A stretch of DNA of 64,000 nucleotides from contig CAWZYM010000079.1 in assembly GCA_963966185.1 (NCBI GenBank), positions 179,001 through 243,000 of the forward strand, read 5' to 3'. The notes below the pieces were generated by a model. The model was given only the letters and a program-made list of their open reading frames with translations, was not told where the DNA came from and made no database searches. This document shows positions 28,228-42,956 of the stretch, piece after piece. The stretch comes from Rhabditoides inermis. Lineage: Eukaryota > Nematoda > Chromadorea > Rhabditida > Rhabditidae. The position numbers were made by a program, and so were the translations under genes. The first letter of the stretch is position 1. Every line of letters begins with the position of its first letter.

Positions 28228-29212
28228 CCCATATCAAAGATTAGGATAGTAAAATGATAACGTAGGTTATTAACAAGTCAAGCTACATTTGATTCCACTC
28301 GTTTTATTGCAATAATGAAACATCATCACTCAGCTTCACAATCGGAATTCTTATATAGCAAGTTCATAACAGAGGGAAAAGACTCACGCAATAGATATTT
28401 CATTTCCTCCATCACTGTGACATTTATTTGGTTGTTCTTTGAAGTACCAAACAGGAGACTTATGAAAATGAAAGAATTAAAAGGATAGACGAAAGAATAC
28501 AAAATAGACAAGATGACTCAATGGCAAGTACAATCAGCTCAGTTTCAATCGTCAGGTCTACCCCGAAAGGCGGGCGACACACTGGTTGAGAACCGTGGTG
28601 TACTCGCGACCGTCTGATCTACCTAAGACAGGCGGGCAACTGAATGGAAAACCGTGGTGTTCAGCACTCGCGATCGTCCGGTCTACCCAAAACAGGCGGG
28701 CGACACACTGGCGAACCGTGGTGTTCGGCACTCGCGACCTTCTGATCTACCCAAAACAGGTGGGCGACACACTGGCTGACCGGCCCTACGACCAAATATG
28801 ATCTACCCAATCATGAGCGGGCGACACACTGGTTCAGAACCGTGGTGTTCGGCACTCGCGATCATAAGGTCAGCCTGTAGTAGGCCGGCAACATGCACTC
28901 AACAGAGAGGAGAGAGAAAAGAAGATAGAATGGACACAACTTTCCTCAGCACTATCCTCCACGCTTCTGGTGACAGCAAGATAGATGCACGGCAACCACA
29001 CATCCATCTGAAATACGGTACATATGAGAGTACTGTACATATGTACATGAGTTCATAAATGGGTTTATCCAGCCCGCTATCACTATATGTACCACGCATG
29101 GATGACGGTTCTCACTTCACATGCACACAAGTCCACACAATGGCAATGCAAGTCCACTCACAATTCAATCAATACTCCAATCGATCAATATTTTCTTTTG
29201 TAGATATATATC
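28228..29212 (+). repeat. Spacer module, copy 5
   Basis: Near-identical to copies 1 and 4. The 61-codon minus-strand frame of the AT-rich part is intact at 28,326-28,511. No coding evidence beyond the open frame. Confidence 0.93.
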
Positions 29213-32209
29213 TCCCCTTTCTCTCTCATCTTTCTCCTCTGTCTCTATCGCTCTTTCCTTCTCCCTCCCTCCCTAACTCCCCCTCTTTCTCTGCGACAAG
29301 AGGTTTGACCCCTCCGACCTCTTCAAAAACGAACCTGCCACTAGTTTATTGGACGCGCGTGCATCTCGTTTTCGAAGCTAAGCATCGGCACTCACGACCA
29401 TATGATCTATACAAAACAGGCAAGCGACTCACTATCTGACCTCTCTGTATTCCCATCTCTCTCTCCCTCACAATCTCTATTCCCCTCTCTTTCCCTCTCC
29501 TTCCCTCCATCCAATTTCTCTGTGATAAGAGGTGTGAGCACCTTCGACATTTTCGAAAACGAACCTGTCACTAGTTTATTGGACGCGCGTGTCTTTTTCG
29601 AAGCTAAGCATCGGCACTCACGACTGTCTGATTTACACAAAACAGACCGGAAACACACTAGCTGACCTCTCTCTAGTTCCACATCTCTCTCTCTCTTTCT
29701 ATTTCACTCGTTTTCCTTATCTCCCTCTTTCTCTCTCTCTTTCTCCCATTTCTCTGTGATCAGAGGCGTGCGCTTCCGACCTCTTCAAAAACGAACCTGC
29801 CACTAGTTTATTGGACGCGCGTGTCTTTTTCAAAGCTAAGCATCGGCACTCACGACCATATGATCTATACAAAACAGGCGAGCGACTCACTATCTGACCT
29901 CTCTGTATTCCCATCTCTCTCTCTCCCTCACAATCTCTATTTCCCTCTCTTTCCCTCTCCTTCCCTCCCTCCTATTTTTCTGTGATAAGAGGCGTGCGTT
30001 TCCGACATCTTCGAAAACGAACCTGCCACTAGTTTAATAGACCCGCGAAGTATCTCGCTTTCGAAGCTACATAAGCTTCTGCACTCACGACTATCTCTAC
30101 ACAAAACAGACCGGAAACACACTAGCTGACCTCTCTCTAGTTCCACATCTCTCTCTCTCTCTATTACCCTCGTTTTCTCTATCTCCCTCTTTCTCTCTCT
30201 CTCTGTCTCCCATTTCTCTGTGATCAGAGGCGTGCGCTTCCGACCTCTTCGAAAACGAACCTGCCACTAGTTTATTGGACGCGCGTGTCTTTTTCGAAGC
30301 TAAGCATCGGCACTCACGACCATCTGATCTACACAAAACAGACCGGCAACACACTAGCTGAATTCTCTGTATTCCCATCTCTCTCTCCCTCACAATCTCT
30401 ATTTCCTTCTCTTTCCCTCTCCTTCCCTCCATCCCATTTCTCTGTGATAAGAGGTGTGAGCACCTTCGACATCTTCGAAAACGAACCTGTCACTAGTTTA
30501 TTGGACGCGCGTGTCTTTTTCGAAGCTAAGCATCGGCACTCACGACTGTCTGATCTACACAAAACAGACCGGAAACACACTAGCTGACCTCTCTCTAGTT
30601 CCACATCTCTCTCTCTCTCTATTTCCCTCGTTTTTTCTATCTCCCTCTTTCTCTCTCTCTTTCTCCCATTTCTCTGTGATCAGAGGCGTGCGCTTCCGAC
30701 CTCTTCAAAAACGAACCTGCCACTAGTTTATTGGACGCGCGTGTTTTTTTCAAAGCTAAGCATCGGCACTCACGACCATATGATCTATACAAAACAGGCA
30801 AGCGACTCACTATCTGACCTCTCTGTATTCCCATCTCTCTCTCCCTCACAATCTCTATTCCCCTCTCTTTCCCTCTCCTTCCCTCCATCCAATTTCTCTG
30901 TGATAAGAGGTGTGAGCACCTTCGACATTTTCGAAAACGAACCTGTCACTGGTTTATTGGACGCGCGTGTCTTTTTCGAAGCTAAGCATCGGCACTCACG
31001 ACTGTCTGATTTACACAAAACAGACCGGAAACACACTAGCTGACCTCTCTCTAGTTCCACATCTCTCTCTCTCTCTCTCTCTCTCTATTTCCCTCGTTTT
31101 CTCTATCCCCCTATTTCTCTCTCTCTTTCTCCCATTTCTCTGTGATCAGAGGCGTGCGCTTCCGACCTCTTCAAAAACGAACCTGCCACTAGTTTAGTTT
31201 ATTGGACGCGCGTGTCTTTTTCGAAGCTAAGCATCGGCACTCACGACCATATGATCTATACAAAACAGGCGAGCGACTCACTATCTGACCCCTCTGTATT
31301 CCCATCGCTCTCTCCCTCGCTCTCTCTATTTTCCTCTCTCTCCCTCTCCCTCCCTCCTATTTTTCTGTGATAAGAGGCGTGCGTTTCCGACATCTTCGAA
31401 AACGAACCTGCCACTAGTTTATTAGACCCGCGAAGTATCTCGCTTTCGAAGCTGCATAAGCTTCTGCACTCACGACTATCTCTACACAAAACAGACCGGA
31501 AACACACTAGCTGACCTCTCTCTAGTTCCACATCTCTCTCTCTCTATTTATCTCGTTTTCTCTATCTCCCTCTTTCTTTCTCTCTCTCTTTTTCTCATTT
31601 CTCTGTGATCAGAGGCGTGCGCTTCCGACCTCTTCGAAAACGAACCTGCCACTAGTTTATTGGACGCGCGTGTCTTTTTCAAAGCTAAGCATCGGCACTC
31701 ACGACTCTATACAAAACAGGCAAGCGACTCACTATCTGACCTCTCTGTATTCCCATCTCTCTCTCCCTCACAGTCTCTATTTCCCTCTCTTTCCCTCTCC
31801 TTCCCTCCATCCCATTTCTCTGTGATAAGAGGTGTGAGCACCTTCGACATCTTCGAAAACGAACCTGTCACTAGTTTATTGGACGCGCGTGTCTTTTTCG
31901 AAGCTAAGCATCGGCACTCACGACCATATGATCTATACAAAACAGGCGAGCGACTCACTATCTGACCTCTCTGTATTCCCATCTCTCTCTCTCCCTCACA
32001 ATCTCTGTTTCCCTCTCTTTCCCTCTCCTTCCCTCCATCCCATTTCTCTGTGATAAGAGGTGTGAGCACCTTCGACATCTTCGAAAACGAACCGGCCACT
32101 AGTTTATTGGACGCGCGTGTCTTTTTCGAAGCTAAGCATCGGCACTCACGACCATCTGATCTACACAAAACAAACCGGCAACACACTAGCTGACCTCTCT
32201 CTAGTTCCA

Positions 32210-32242
<33 letters not shown>

Positions 32243-33407
32243 TTCCCTCGTTTTCTCTATCCCCCTATTTCTCTCTCTCTTTCTCCCATTTCTCTGTGAT
32301 CAGAGGCGTGCGCTTCCGACCTCTTCAAAAACGAACCTGCCACTAGTTTAGTTTATTGGACGCGCGTGTCTTTTTCGAAGCTAAGCATCGGCACTCACGA
32401 CCATATGATCTATACAAAACAGGCGAGCGACTCACTATCTGACCCCTCTGTATTCCCATCTCTCTCTCCCTCGCTCTCTCTATTTTCCTCTCTCTCCCTC
32501 TCCCTCCCTCCTATTTTTCTGTGATAAGAGGCGTGCGTTTCCGACATCTTCGAAAACGAACCTGCCACTAGTTTATTAGACCCGCGGAGTATCTCGCTTT
32601 CGAAGCTGCATAAGCTTCTGCACTCACGACTATCTCTACACAAAACAGACCGGAAACACACTAGCTGACCTCTCTCTAGTTCCACATCTCTCTCTCTCTC
32701 TATTTATCTCGTTTTCTCTATCTCCCTCTTTCTTTCTCTCTCTCTCTTTTTCTCATTTCTCTGTGATCAGAGGCGTGCGCTTCCGACCTCTTCGAAAACG
32801 AACCTGCCACTAGTTTATTGGACGCGCGTGTCTTTTTCAAAGCTAAGCATCGGCACTCACGACTCTATACAAAACAGGCAAGCGACTCACTATCTGACCT
32901 CTCTGTATTCCCATCTCTCTCTCCCTCACAGTCTCTATTTCCCTCTCTTTCCCTCTCCTTCCCTCCATCCCATTTCTCTGTGATAAGAGGTGTGAGCACC
33001 TTCGACATCTTCGAAAACGAACCTGTCACTAGTTTATTGGACGCGCGTGTCTTTTTCGAAGCTAAGCATCGGCACTCACGACTGTCTGATCTACACAAAA
33101 CAGGCGAGCGACTCACTATCTGACCTCTCTGTATTCCCATCTCTCTCTCTCCCTCACAATCTCTATTTCCCGCTCTTTCCCTTTCCCTCCCTCCATCCCA
33201 TTTCTCTGTGATAAAGAGAGTGTGAGCACCTTCGACATCTTCGAAAACGAACCTGCCACTAGTTCAAGTATTAGACGCGCGTGTATCTCACTTTCTAAGC
33301 TAAGCATCGGCACTCACGACCATCTGATCTACACAAAACAGCAACACACTAGCTGACTTCTCTCTACTCCTACATCTCTCTCTTTCTCCTTCGCCCGCTC
33401 TCTCTAT
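29213..33407 (+). repeat. 226-bp satellite array, block 6
   Basis: Same monomer family. Two related segments, starting near 31,660 and 32,818, are shifted by 1,158 bases and carry the shortened CACGACTCTATACAAAACAG variant. The same pair appears again in block 7 near 41,201 and 42,365. Confidence 0.95.
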
Positions 33408-34328
33408 CCCCATATCAAAGATTAGGATAGTAAAATGATAACGTAGGTTATTAACAAGTCAAGCTACATTTGATCCACTCGTTTTATTGCAATAATGAAA
33501 CATCATCACTCAGCTTCACAATCGGAATTCTTATATAGCAAGTTCATAACAGAGGGAAAAGACTCACGCAATAGATATTTCATTTCCTCCATCACTGTGA
33601 CATTTACTTGGTTGTTCTTTGAAGTACCAAACAGGAGACTTATGAAAATGAAAGAATTAAAAGGATAGACGAAAGAATACAAAATAGACAAGATGACTCA
33701 ATGGCAAGTACAATCAGCTCAGTTTCAATCGTCAGGTCTACCCCGAAAGGCGGGCGACACACTGGTTGAGAACCGTGGTGTACTCGCGACCGTCTGATCT
33801 ACCTAAGACAGGCGGGCAACTGAATGGAAAACCGTGGTGTTCAGCACTCGCGATCGTCCGGTCTACCCAAAACAGGTGGGCGACACACTGGCTGACCGGC
33901 CCTACGACCAAATATGATCTACCCAATCATGAGCGGGCGACACACTGGTTCAGAACCGTGGTGTTCGGCACTCGCGATCATAAGGTCAGCCTGTAGTAGG
34001 CCGGCAACATGCACTCAACAGAGAGGAGAGAGAAAAGAAGATAGAATGGACACAACTTTCCTCAGCACTATCCTCCACGCTTCTGGTGACAGCAAGATAG
34101 ATGCACGGCAACCACACATCCATCTGAAATACGGTACATATGAGAGTACTGTACATATGTACATGAGTTCATAAATGGGTTTATCCAGCCCGCTATCACT
34201 ATATGTACCACGCATGGATGACGGTTCTCACTTCACATGCACACAAGTCCACACAATGGCAATGCAAGTCCACTCACAATTCAATCAATACTCCAATCGA
34301 TCAATATTTTCTTTTGTAGATATATATC
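33408..34328 (+). repeat. Spacer module, copy 6 (one short unit missing)
   Basis: Same module, but one 64-base short repeat is missing: GGTCTACCCAAAACAGG runs directly into TGGGCGACACACTGGCTGAC. The distance between matching points is 148 bases here and 212 in the other copies. It also carries ACTTGG in place of the ATTTGG of copies 1-5, a change shared with copy 7. Confidence 0.92.
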
Positions 34329-37304
34329 TCCCCTTTCTCTCTCATCTTTCTCCTCTGTCTCTATCGCTCTTTCCTTCTCCCTCCCTCCCTAACTCCCCCT
34401 CTTTCTCTGCGACAAGAGGTTTGACCCCTCCGACCTCTTCAAAAACGAACCTGCCACTAGTTTATTGGACGCGCGTGCATCTCGTTTTCGAAGCTAAGCA
34501 TCGGCACTCACGACCATATGATCTATACAAAACAGGCAAGCGACTCACTATCTGACCTCTCTGTATTCCCATCTCTCTCTCCCTCACAATCTCTATTCCC
34601 CTCTCTTTCCCTCTCCTTCCCTCTATCCAATTTCTCTGTGATAAGAGGTGTGAGCACCTTCGACATTTTCGAAAACGAACCTGTCACTAGTTTATTGGAC
34701 GCGCGTGTCTTTTTCGAAGCTAAGCATCGGCACTCACGACTGTCTGATTTACACAAAACAGACCGGAAACACACTAGCTGACCTCTCTCTAGTTCCACAT
34801 CTCTCTCTCTTTCTATTTCACTCGTTTTCCTTATCTCCCTCTTTCTCTCTCTCTTTCTCCCATTTCTCTGTGATCAGAGGCGTGCGCTTCCGACCTCTTC
34901 AAAAACGAACCTGCCACTAGTTTATTGGACGCGCGTGTCTTTTTCAAAGCTAAGCATCGGCACTCACGACCATATGATCTATACAAAACAGGCGAGCGAC
35001 TCACTATCTGACCTCTCTGTATTCCCATCTCTCTCTCTCTCCCTCACAATCTCTATTTCCCTCTCTTTCCCTCTCCTTCCCTCCCTCCTATTTTTCTGTG
35101 ATAAGAGGCGTGCGTTTCCGACATCTTCGAAAACGAACCTGCCACTAGTTTAATAGACCCGCGAAGTATCTCGCTTTCGAAGCTACATAAGCTTCTGCAC
35201 TCACGACTATCTCTACACAAAACAGACCGGAAACACACTAGCTGACCTCTCTCTAGTTCCACATCTCTCTCTCTCTCTATTACCCTCGTTTTCTCTATCT
35301 CCCTCTTTCTCTCTCTCTGTCTCCCATTTCTCTGTGATCAGAGGCGTGCGCTTCCGACCTCTTCGAAAACGAACCTGCCACTAGTTTATTGGACGCGCGT
35401 GTCTTTTTCGAAGCTAAGCATCGGCACTCACGACCATCTGATCTACACAAAACAGACCGGCAACACACTAGCTGAATTCTCTGTATTCCCATCTCTCTCT
35501 CCCTCGCTCTCTCTATTTTCCTCTCTCTCCCTCTCCCTCCCTCCCATTTTTCTGTGATAAGAGGCGTGCGTTTCCGACATCTTCGAAAACGAACCTGCCA
35601 CTAGTTTATTAGACCCGCGAAGTATCTCGCTTTCGAAGCTACATAAGCTTCTGCACTCACGACTATCTCTACACAAAACAGACCGGAAACACACTAGCTG
35701 ACCTCTCTCTAGTTCCACATCTCTCTCTCTCTCTCTATTTCCCTCGTTTTCTCTATCTCCCTCTTTCTCGCTCTCTCTTTCTCCCATTTCTCTGTGATCA
35801 GAGGCGTGCGCTTCCGACCTCTTCAAAAACGAACCTGCCACTAGTTTATTGGACGTGCGTGTTTTTTTCAAAGCTAAGCATCGGCACTCACGACCATATG
35901 ATCTATACAAAACAGGCAAGCGACTCACTATCTGACCTCTCTGTGTTCCCATCTCTCTCTCCCTCACAATCTCTATTTCCCTCTCTTTCCCTCTCCTTCC
36001 CTCCATCCCATTTCTCTGTGATAAGAGGTGTGAGCACATTCGACATCTTCGAAAACGAACCTGCCACTAGTTTATTGGCCGCGCCTGTCTTTTTCGAAGC
36101 TAAGCATAGGCACTCACGACCATATGATCTATACAAAACAGGCAAGCGACTCACTATCTGACCTCTCTGTATTCCCATCTCTCTCTCCCTCACAATCTCT
36201 ATTTCCCTCTCTTTCCCTCTCCTTTCCTCCATCCCATTTCTCTGTGATAAAGGGTTTGAGCACCTTCGACATCTTCGAAAACGAACCTGCCACTAGTTTA
36301 TTGGCCGCGCGTGTCTTTTTCGAAGCTAAGCATCGGCACTCACGACCATATGATCTATACAAAACAGGCAAGCGACTCACTATCTGACCTCTCTGTATTC
36401 CCATCTCTCTCTCCCTCACAATCTCTATTTCCCTCTCTTTCCCTCTCCTTTCCTCCATCCCATTTCTCTGTGATAAAGGGTGTGAGCACCTTCGACATCT
36501 TCGAAAACGAACCTGCCACTAGTTTATTGGCCGCGCGTGTCTTTTTCGAAGCTAAGCATCGGCACTCACGACCATATGATCTATACAAAACAGGCAAGCG
36601 ACTCACTATCTGACCTCTCTGTATTCCCATCTCTCTCTCCCTCACAATCTCTATTTCCCTCTCATTCCCTCTTCTTCCCTCCATCCCATTTCCTTGTGAT
36701 AAGAGGTGTGAGCACCTTCGACATCTTCGAAAACGAACCTGCCACTAGTTTATTGAACGCGCGTGTCTTTTTCGAAGCTAAGCATCGGCACTCACGACTG
36801 TCTGATCTACACAAAACAGACCGGAAACACACTAGCTGACCTCTCTCTAGTTCCACATCTCTCTCTCTCTCTCTCTATTTATCTCGTTTTCTCTATCTCC
36901 CTCTTTCTCTCTCTCTCTCTTTTTCTCATTTCTCTGTGATCAGAGGCGTGCGCTTCCGACCTCTTCGAAAACGAACCTGCCACTAGTTTATTGGACGCGC
37001 GTGTCTTTTTCAAAGCTAAGCATCGGCACTCACGACCATATGATCTATACAAAACAGGCAAGCGACTCACTATCTGACCTCTCTGTATTCCCATCTCTCT
37101 CTCTCCCTCACAATCTCTATTTCCCTCTCTTTCTTTTTCCCTCCCTCCATCCCATTTCTCTGTGATAAGAGGTGTGAGCACCTTCGACATCTTCGAAAAC
37201 GAACCGGCCACTAGTTTATTGGACGCGCGTGTCTTTTTCGAAGCTAAGCATCGGCACTCACGACCATCTGATCTACACAAAACAAACCGGCAACACACTA
37301 GCTG

Positions 37305-37352
<48 letters not shown>

Positions 37353-38022
37353 CCCTCGTTTTCTCTATCCCCCTATTTCTCTCTCTCTTTCTCCCATTTC
37401 TCTGTGATCAGAGGCGTGCGCTTCCGACCTCTTCAAAAACGAACCTGTCACTAGTTTAGTTTATTGGACGCGCGTGTCTTTTTCGAAGCTAAGCATCGGC
37501 ACTCACGACCATATGATCTATACAAAACAGGCGAGCGACTCACTATCTGACCTCTCTGTATTCCCATCTCTCTCTCCCTCGCTCTCTCTATTTTCCTCTC
37601 TCTCCCTCTCCCTCCCTCCCATTTTTCTGTGATAAGAGGCGTGCGTTTCCGACATCTTCGAAAACGAACCTGCCACTAGTTTATTAGACCCGCGAAGTAT
37701 CTCGCTTTCGAAGCTGCATAAGCTTCTGCACTCACGACTATCTCTACACAAAACAGACCGGAAACACACTAGCTGACCTCTCTCTAGTTCCACATCTCTC
37801 TCTCTCTCTATTTCCTTCGTTTTCTCTATCTCCCTCTTTCTCTCTCTCTTTCTCCCATTTCTCTGTGATCAGAGGCGTGCGCTTCCGACCTCTTCAAAAA
37901 CGAACCTGCCACTAGTTTATTGGACGCGCGTGTCTTTTTCGAAGCTAAGCATCGGCACTCACAACCATCTGATCTACACAAAACAGACCGGCAACACACC
38001 TGCTGACCTCTCTCTAGTTCCA

Positions 38023-38067
<45 letters not shown>

Positions 38068-39662
38068 TTCCCTCGTTTTCTCTATCCCCCTATTTCTCTC
38101 TCTCTTTCTCCCATTTCTCTGTGATCAGAGGCGTGCGCTTCCGACCTCTTCAAAAACGAACCTGCCACTAGTTTAGTTTATTGGACGCGCGTGTCTTTTT
38201 CGAAGCTAAGCATCGGCACTCACGACCATATGATCTATACAAAACAGGCGAGCGACTCACTATCTGACACCTCTGTATTCCCATCTCTCTCTCCCTCGCT
38301 CTCTCTATTTTTCTCTCTCTCCCTCTCCCTCCCTCCTATTTTTCTGTGATAAGAGGCGTGCGTTTCCGACATCTTCGAAAACGAACCTGTCACTAGTTTA
38401 TTGGACGCGCGTGTCTTTTTCGAAGCTAAGCATCGGCACTCACGACTGTCTGATCTACACAAAACAGACCGGAAACACATTAGCTGACCTCTCTCTAGTT
38501 CCACATCTCTCTCTCTTTCTCTCTATTTCCCTCGTTTTCTCTATCTCCCTCTTTCTCTCTCGCTTTCTCCCATTTCTCTGTGATCAGAGGCGTGCGCTTC
38601 CGACCTCTTCAAAAACGAACCTGCCACTAGTTTATTGGACGCGCGTGTCTTTTTCAAAGCTAAGCATCGGCACTCACGACCATATGATCTATACAAAACA
38701 GGCAAGCGACTCACTATCTGACCTCTCTGTATTCCCATCTCTCTCTCCCTCACAATCTCTATTTCCTTCTCTTTCCCTCTCCTTCCCTCCATCCCATTTC
38801 TCTGTGATAAGAGGTGTGAGCACCTTCGACATCTTCGAAAACGAACCTGTCACTAGTTTATTGGACGCGCGTGTCTTTTTCGAAGCTAAGCATCGGCACT
38901 CACGACTGTCTGATCTACACAAAACAGACCGGAAACACACTAGCTGACCTCTCTCTAGTTCCACATCTCTCTCTCTCTCTCTCTATTTCCCTCGTTTTCT
39001 CTATCTCCCTCTTTCTCTCTCTCTCTTTCTCCCATTTCTCTGTGATCAGAGGCGTGCGCTTCCGACCTCTTCAAAAACGAACTTGCCACTAGTTTATTGG
39101 ACGCGCGTGTTTTTTTCAAAGCTAAGCATCGGCACTCACGTCCATATGATCTATACAAAACAGGCAAGCGACTCACTATCTGACCTCTCTGTATTCCCAT
39201 CTCTCTCTCTCCCTCACAATCTATATTTCCCTATCATTCCCTCTTCTTCCCTCCATCCCATTTCTCTGTGTTAAGAGAGTGTGAGCACCTTCGACATCTT
39301 CGAAAACGAACCTGCCACTAGTTTATTGGACGCGCGTGTCTTTTTCGAAGCTAAGCATCGGCACTCAGAACTATCTGATCAACACAAAACAGACCGGAAA
39401 CACACTAGCTGATCTCTCTCTAGTCCCACACCTCTCTCTCCCTCTCTCTCTCTCCCTCGCTTTCTCTATCTCCCCTTTTTCTCCCTCTCCCTCCCTCCCA
39501 TTTTTCTGTGATAAGAGGCGTGCGTTTCCGACATCTTCGAAAACGAACCTGCCACTAGTTTATTAGACCCGCGAAGTATCTCGCTTTCGAAGCTACATAA
39601 GCTTCTGCACTCACGACTATCTCTACACAAAAAACACACTAGCTGACCTCTCTCTAGTTCCA

Positions 39663-39701
<39 letters not shown>

Positions 39702-40590
39702 TTCCCTCGTTTTCTCTATCTCCCTCTTTCTCTCTCTCTTTCTCCCATTTCTCTGTGATCAGAGGCGTGCGCTTCCGACCTCTTCAAAAACGAACCTGCC
39801 ACTAGTTTATTGGCCGCGCGTGTCTTTTTCAAAGCTAAGCATTGGCACTCACGACTGTCTGATCTACACAAAACAGACCGGAAACACACTATCTGACCTC
39901 TCTGTATTCCCATCTCTCTCTCCCTCACAATCTCTATTTCCCTCTCTTTCCCTTTCCCTCCCTCCATCCCATTTCTCTGTGATAAGAGGTGTGAGCACCT
40001 TCGACATCTTCGAAAACGAACCTGCCACTAGTTTATTGGCCGCGCGTGTCTTTTTCGAAGCTAAGCATCGGCACTCACGACTGTCTGATCTATACAAAAC
40101 AGGCGAGCGACTCACTATCTGACCTCTCTGTATTCCCATCTCTCTCTCCCTCACAATCTCTATTTCCCTCTCTTTCCCTTTCCCTCCCTCCATCCCATTT
40201 CTCTGTGATAAGAGGTGTGAGCACCTTCGACATCTTCGAAAACGAACCTGCCACTAGTTTATTGGCCGCGCGTGTCTTTTTCGAAGCTAAGCATCGGCAC
40301 TCACGACTGTCTGATCTATACAAAACAGGCGAGCGACTCACTATCTGACCTCTCTGTATTCCCATCTCTCTCTCCCTCACAATCTCTATTCCCCTCTCTT
40401 TCCCTCTCCTTCCCTCCATCCAATTTCTCTGTGATAAGAGGTGTGAGCACCTTCGACATTTTCGAAAACGAACCTGTCACTGGTTTATTGGACGCGCGTG
40501 TCTTTTTCGAAGCTAAGCATCGGCACTCACGACTGTCTGATTTACACAAAACAGACCGGAAACACACTAGCTGACCTCTCTCTAGTTCCA

Positions 40591-40631
<41 letters not shown>

Positions 40632-41750
40632 TTCCCTCGTTTTCTCTATCCCCCTATTTCTCTCTCTCTTTCTCCCATTTCTCTGTGATCAGAGGCGTGC
40701 GCTTCCGACCTCTTCAAAAACGAACCTGCCACTAGTTTAGTTTATTGGACGCGCGTGTCTTTTTCGAAGCTAAGCATCGGCACTCACGACCATATGATCT
40801 ATACAAAACAGGCGAGCGACTCACTATCTGACCCCTCTGTATTCCCATCTCTCTCTCCCTCGCTCTCTCTATTTTCCTCTCTCTCCCTCTCCCTCCCTCC
40901 TATTTTTCTGTGATAAGAGGCGTGCGTTTCCGACATCTTCGAAAACGAACCTGCCACTAGTTTATTAGACCCGCGAAGTATCTCGCTTTCGAAGCTGCAT
41001 AAGCTTCTGCACTCACGACTATCTCTACACAAAACAGACCGGAAACACACTAGCTGACCTCTCTCTAGTTCCACATCTCTCTCTCTATTTATCTCGTTTT
41101 CTCTATCTCCCTCTTTCTTTCTCTCTCTCTTTTTCTCATTTCTCTGTGATCAGAGGCGTGCGCTTCCGACCTCTTCGAAAACGAACCTGCCACTAGTTTA
41201 TTGGACGCGCGTGTCTTTTTCAAAGCTAAGCATCGGCACTCACGACTCTATACAAAACAGGCAAGCGACTCACTATCTGACCTCTCTGTATTCCCATCTC
41301 TCTCTCCCTCACAGTCTCTATTTCCCTCTCTTTCCCTCTCCTTCCCTCCATCCCATTTCTCTGTGATAAGAGGTGTGAGCACCTTCGACATCTTCGAAAA
41401 CGAACCTGTCACTAGTTTATTGGACGCGCGTGTCTTTTTCGAAGCTAAGCATCGGCACTCACGACCATATGATCTATACAAAACAGGCGAGCGACTCACT
41501 ATCTGACCTCTCTGTATTCCCATCTCTCTCTCTCCCTCACAATCTCTGTTTCCCTCTCTTTCCCTCTCCTTCCCTCCATCCCATTTCTCTGTGATAAGAG
41601 GTGTGAGCACCTTCGACATCTTCGAAAACGAACCGGCCACTAGTTTATTGGACGCGCGTGTCTTTTTCGAAGCTAAGCATCGGCACTCACGACCATCTGA
41701 TCTACACAAAACAAACCGGCAACACACTAGCTGACCTCTCTCTAGTTCCA

Positions 41751-41787
<37 letters not shown>

Positions 41788-42956
41788 TTCCCTCGTTTTC
41801 TCTATCCCCCTATTTCTCTCTCTCTTTCTCCCATTTCTCTGTGATCAGAGGCGTGCGCTTCCGACCTCTTCAAAAACGAACCTGCCACTAGTTTAGTTTA
41901 TTGGACGCGCGTGTCTTTTTCGAAGCTAAGCATCGGCACTCACGACCATATGATCTATACAAAACAGGCGAGCGACTCACTATCTGACCCCTCTGTATTC
42001 CCATCTCTCTCTCCCTCGCTCTCTCTATTTTCCTCTCTCTCCCTCTCCCTCCCTCCTATTTTTCTGTGATAAGAGGCGTGCGTTTCCGACATCTTCGAAA
42101 ACGAACCTGCCACTAGTTTATTAGACCCGCGGAGTATCTCGCTTTCGAAGCTGCATAAGCTTCTGCACTCACGACTATCTCTACACAAAACAGACCGGAA
42201 ACACACTAGCTGACCTCTCTCTAGTTCCACATCTCTCTCTCTCTCTCTATTTATCTCGTTTTCTCTATCTCCCTCTTTCTTTCTCTCTCTCTCTTTTTCT
42301 CATTTCTCTGTGATCAGAGGCGTGCGCTTCCGACCTCTTCGAAAACGAACCTGCCACTAGTTTATTGGACGCGCGTGTCTTTTTCAAAGCTAAGCATCGG
42401 CACTCACGACTCTATACAAAACAGGCAAGCGACTCACTATCTGACCTCTCTGTATTCCCATCTCTCTCTCCCTCACAGTCTCTATTTCCCTCTCTTTCCC
42501 TCTCCTTCCCTCCATCCCATTTCTCTGTGATAAGAGGTGTGAGCACCTTCGACATCTTCGAAAACGAACCTGTCACTAGTTTATTGGACGCGCGTGTCTT
42601 TTTCGAAGCTAAGCATCGGCACTCACGACTGTCTGATCTACACAAAACAGGCGAGCGACTCACTATCTGACCTCTCTGTATTCCCATCTCTCTCTCTCCC
42701 TCACAATCTCTATTTCCCGCTCTTTCCCTTTCCCTCCCTCCATCCCATTTCTCTGTGATAAAGAGAGTGTGAGCACCTTCGACATCTTCGAAACCGAACC
42801 TGCCACTAGTTCAAGTATTAGACGCGCGTGTATCTCACTTTCTAAGCTAAGCATCGGCACTCACGACCATCTGATCTACACAAAACAGCAACACACTAGC
42901 TGACTTCTCTCTACTCCTACATCTCTCTCTTTCTCCCTCGCCCGCTCTCTCTATCC
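34329..42956 (+). repeat. 226-bp satellite array, block 7
   Basis: The longest uninterrupted block. It has a run of four monomers at 35,859, 36,085, 36,311 and 36,537 spaced exactly 226 bases, with private variants such as GATAAAGGGTGTGAGC. About 37,340-40,300 matches block 2 (5,750-8,700), and 40,270-42,950 matches block 6. Confidence 0.95.
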
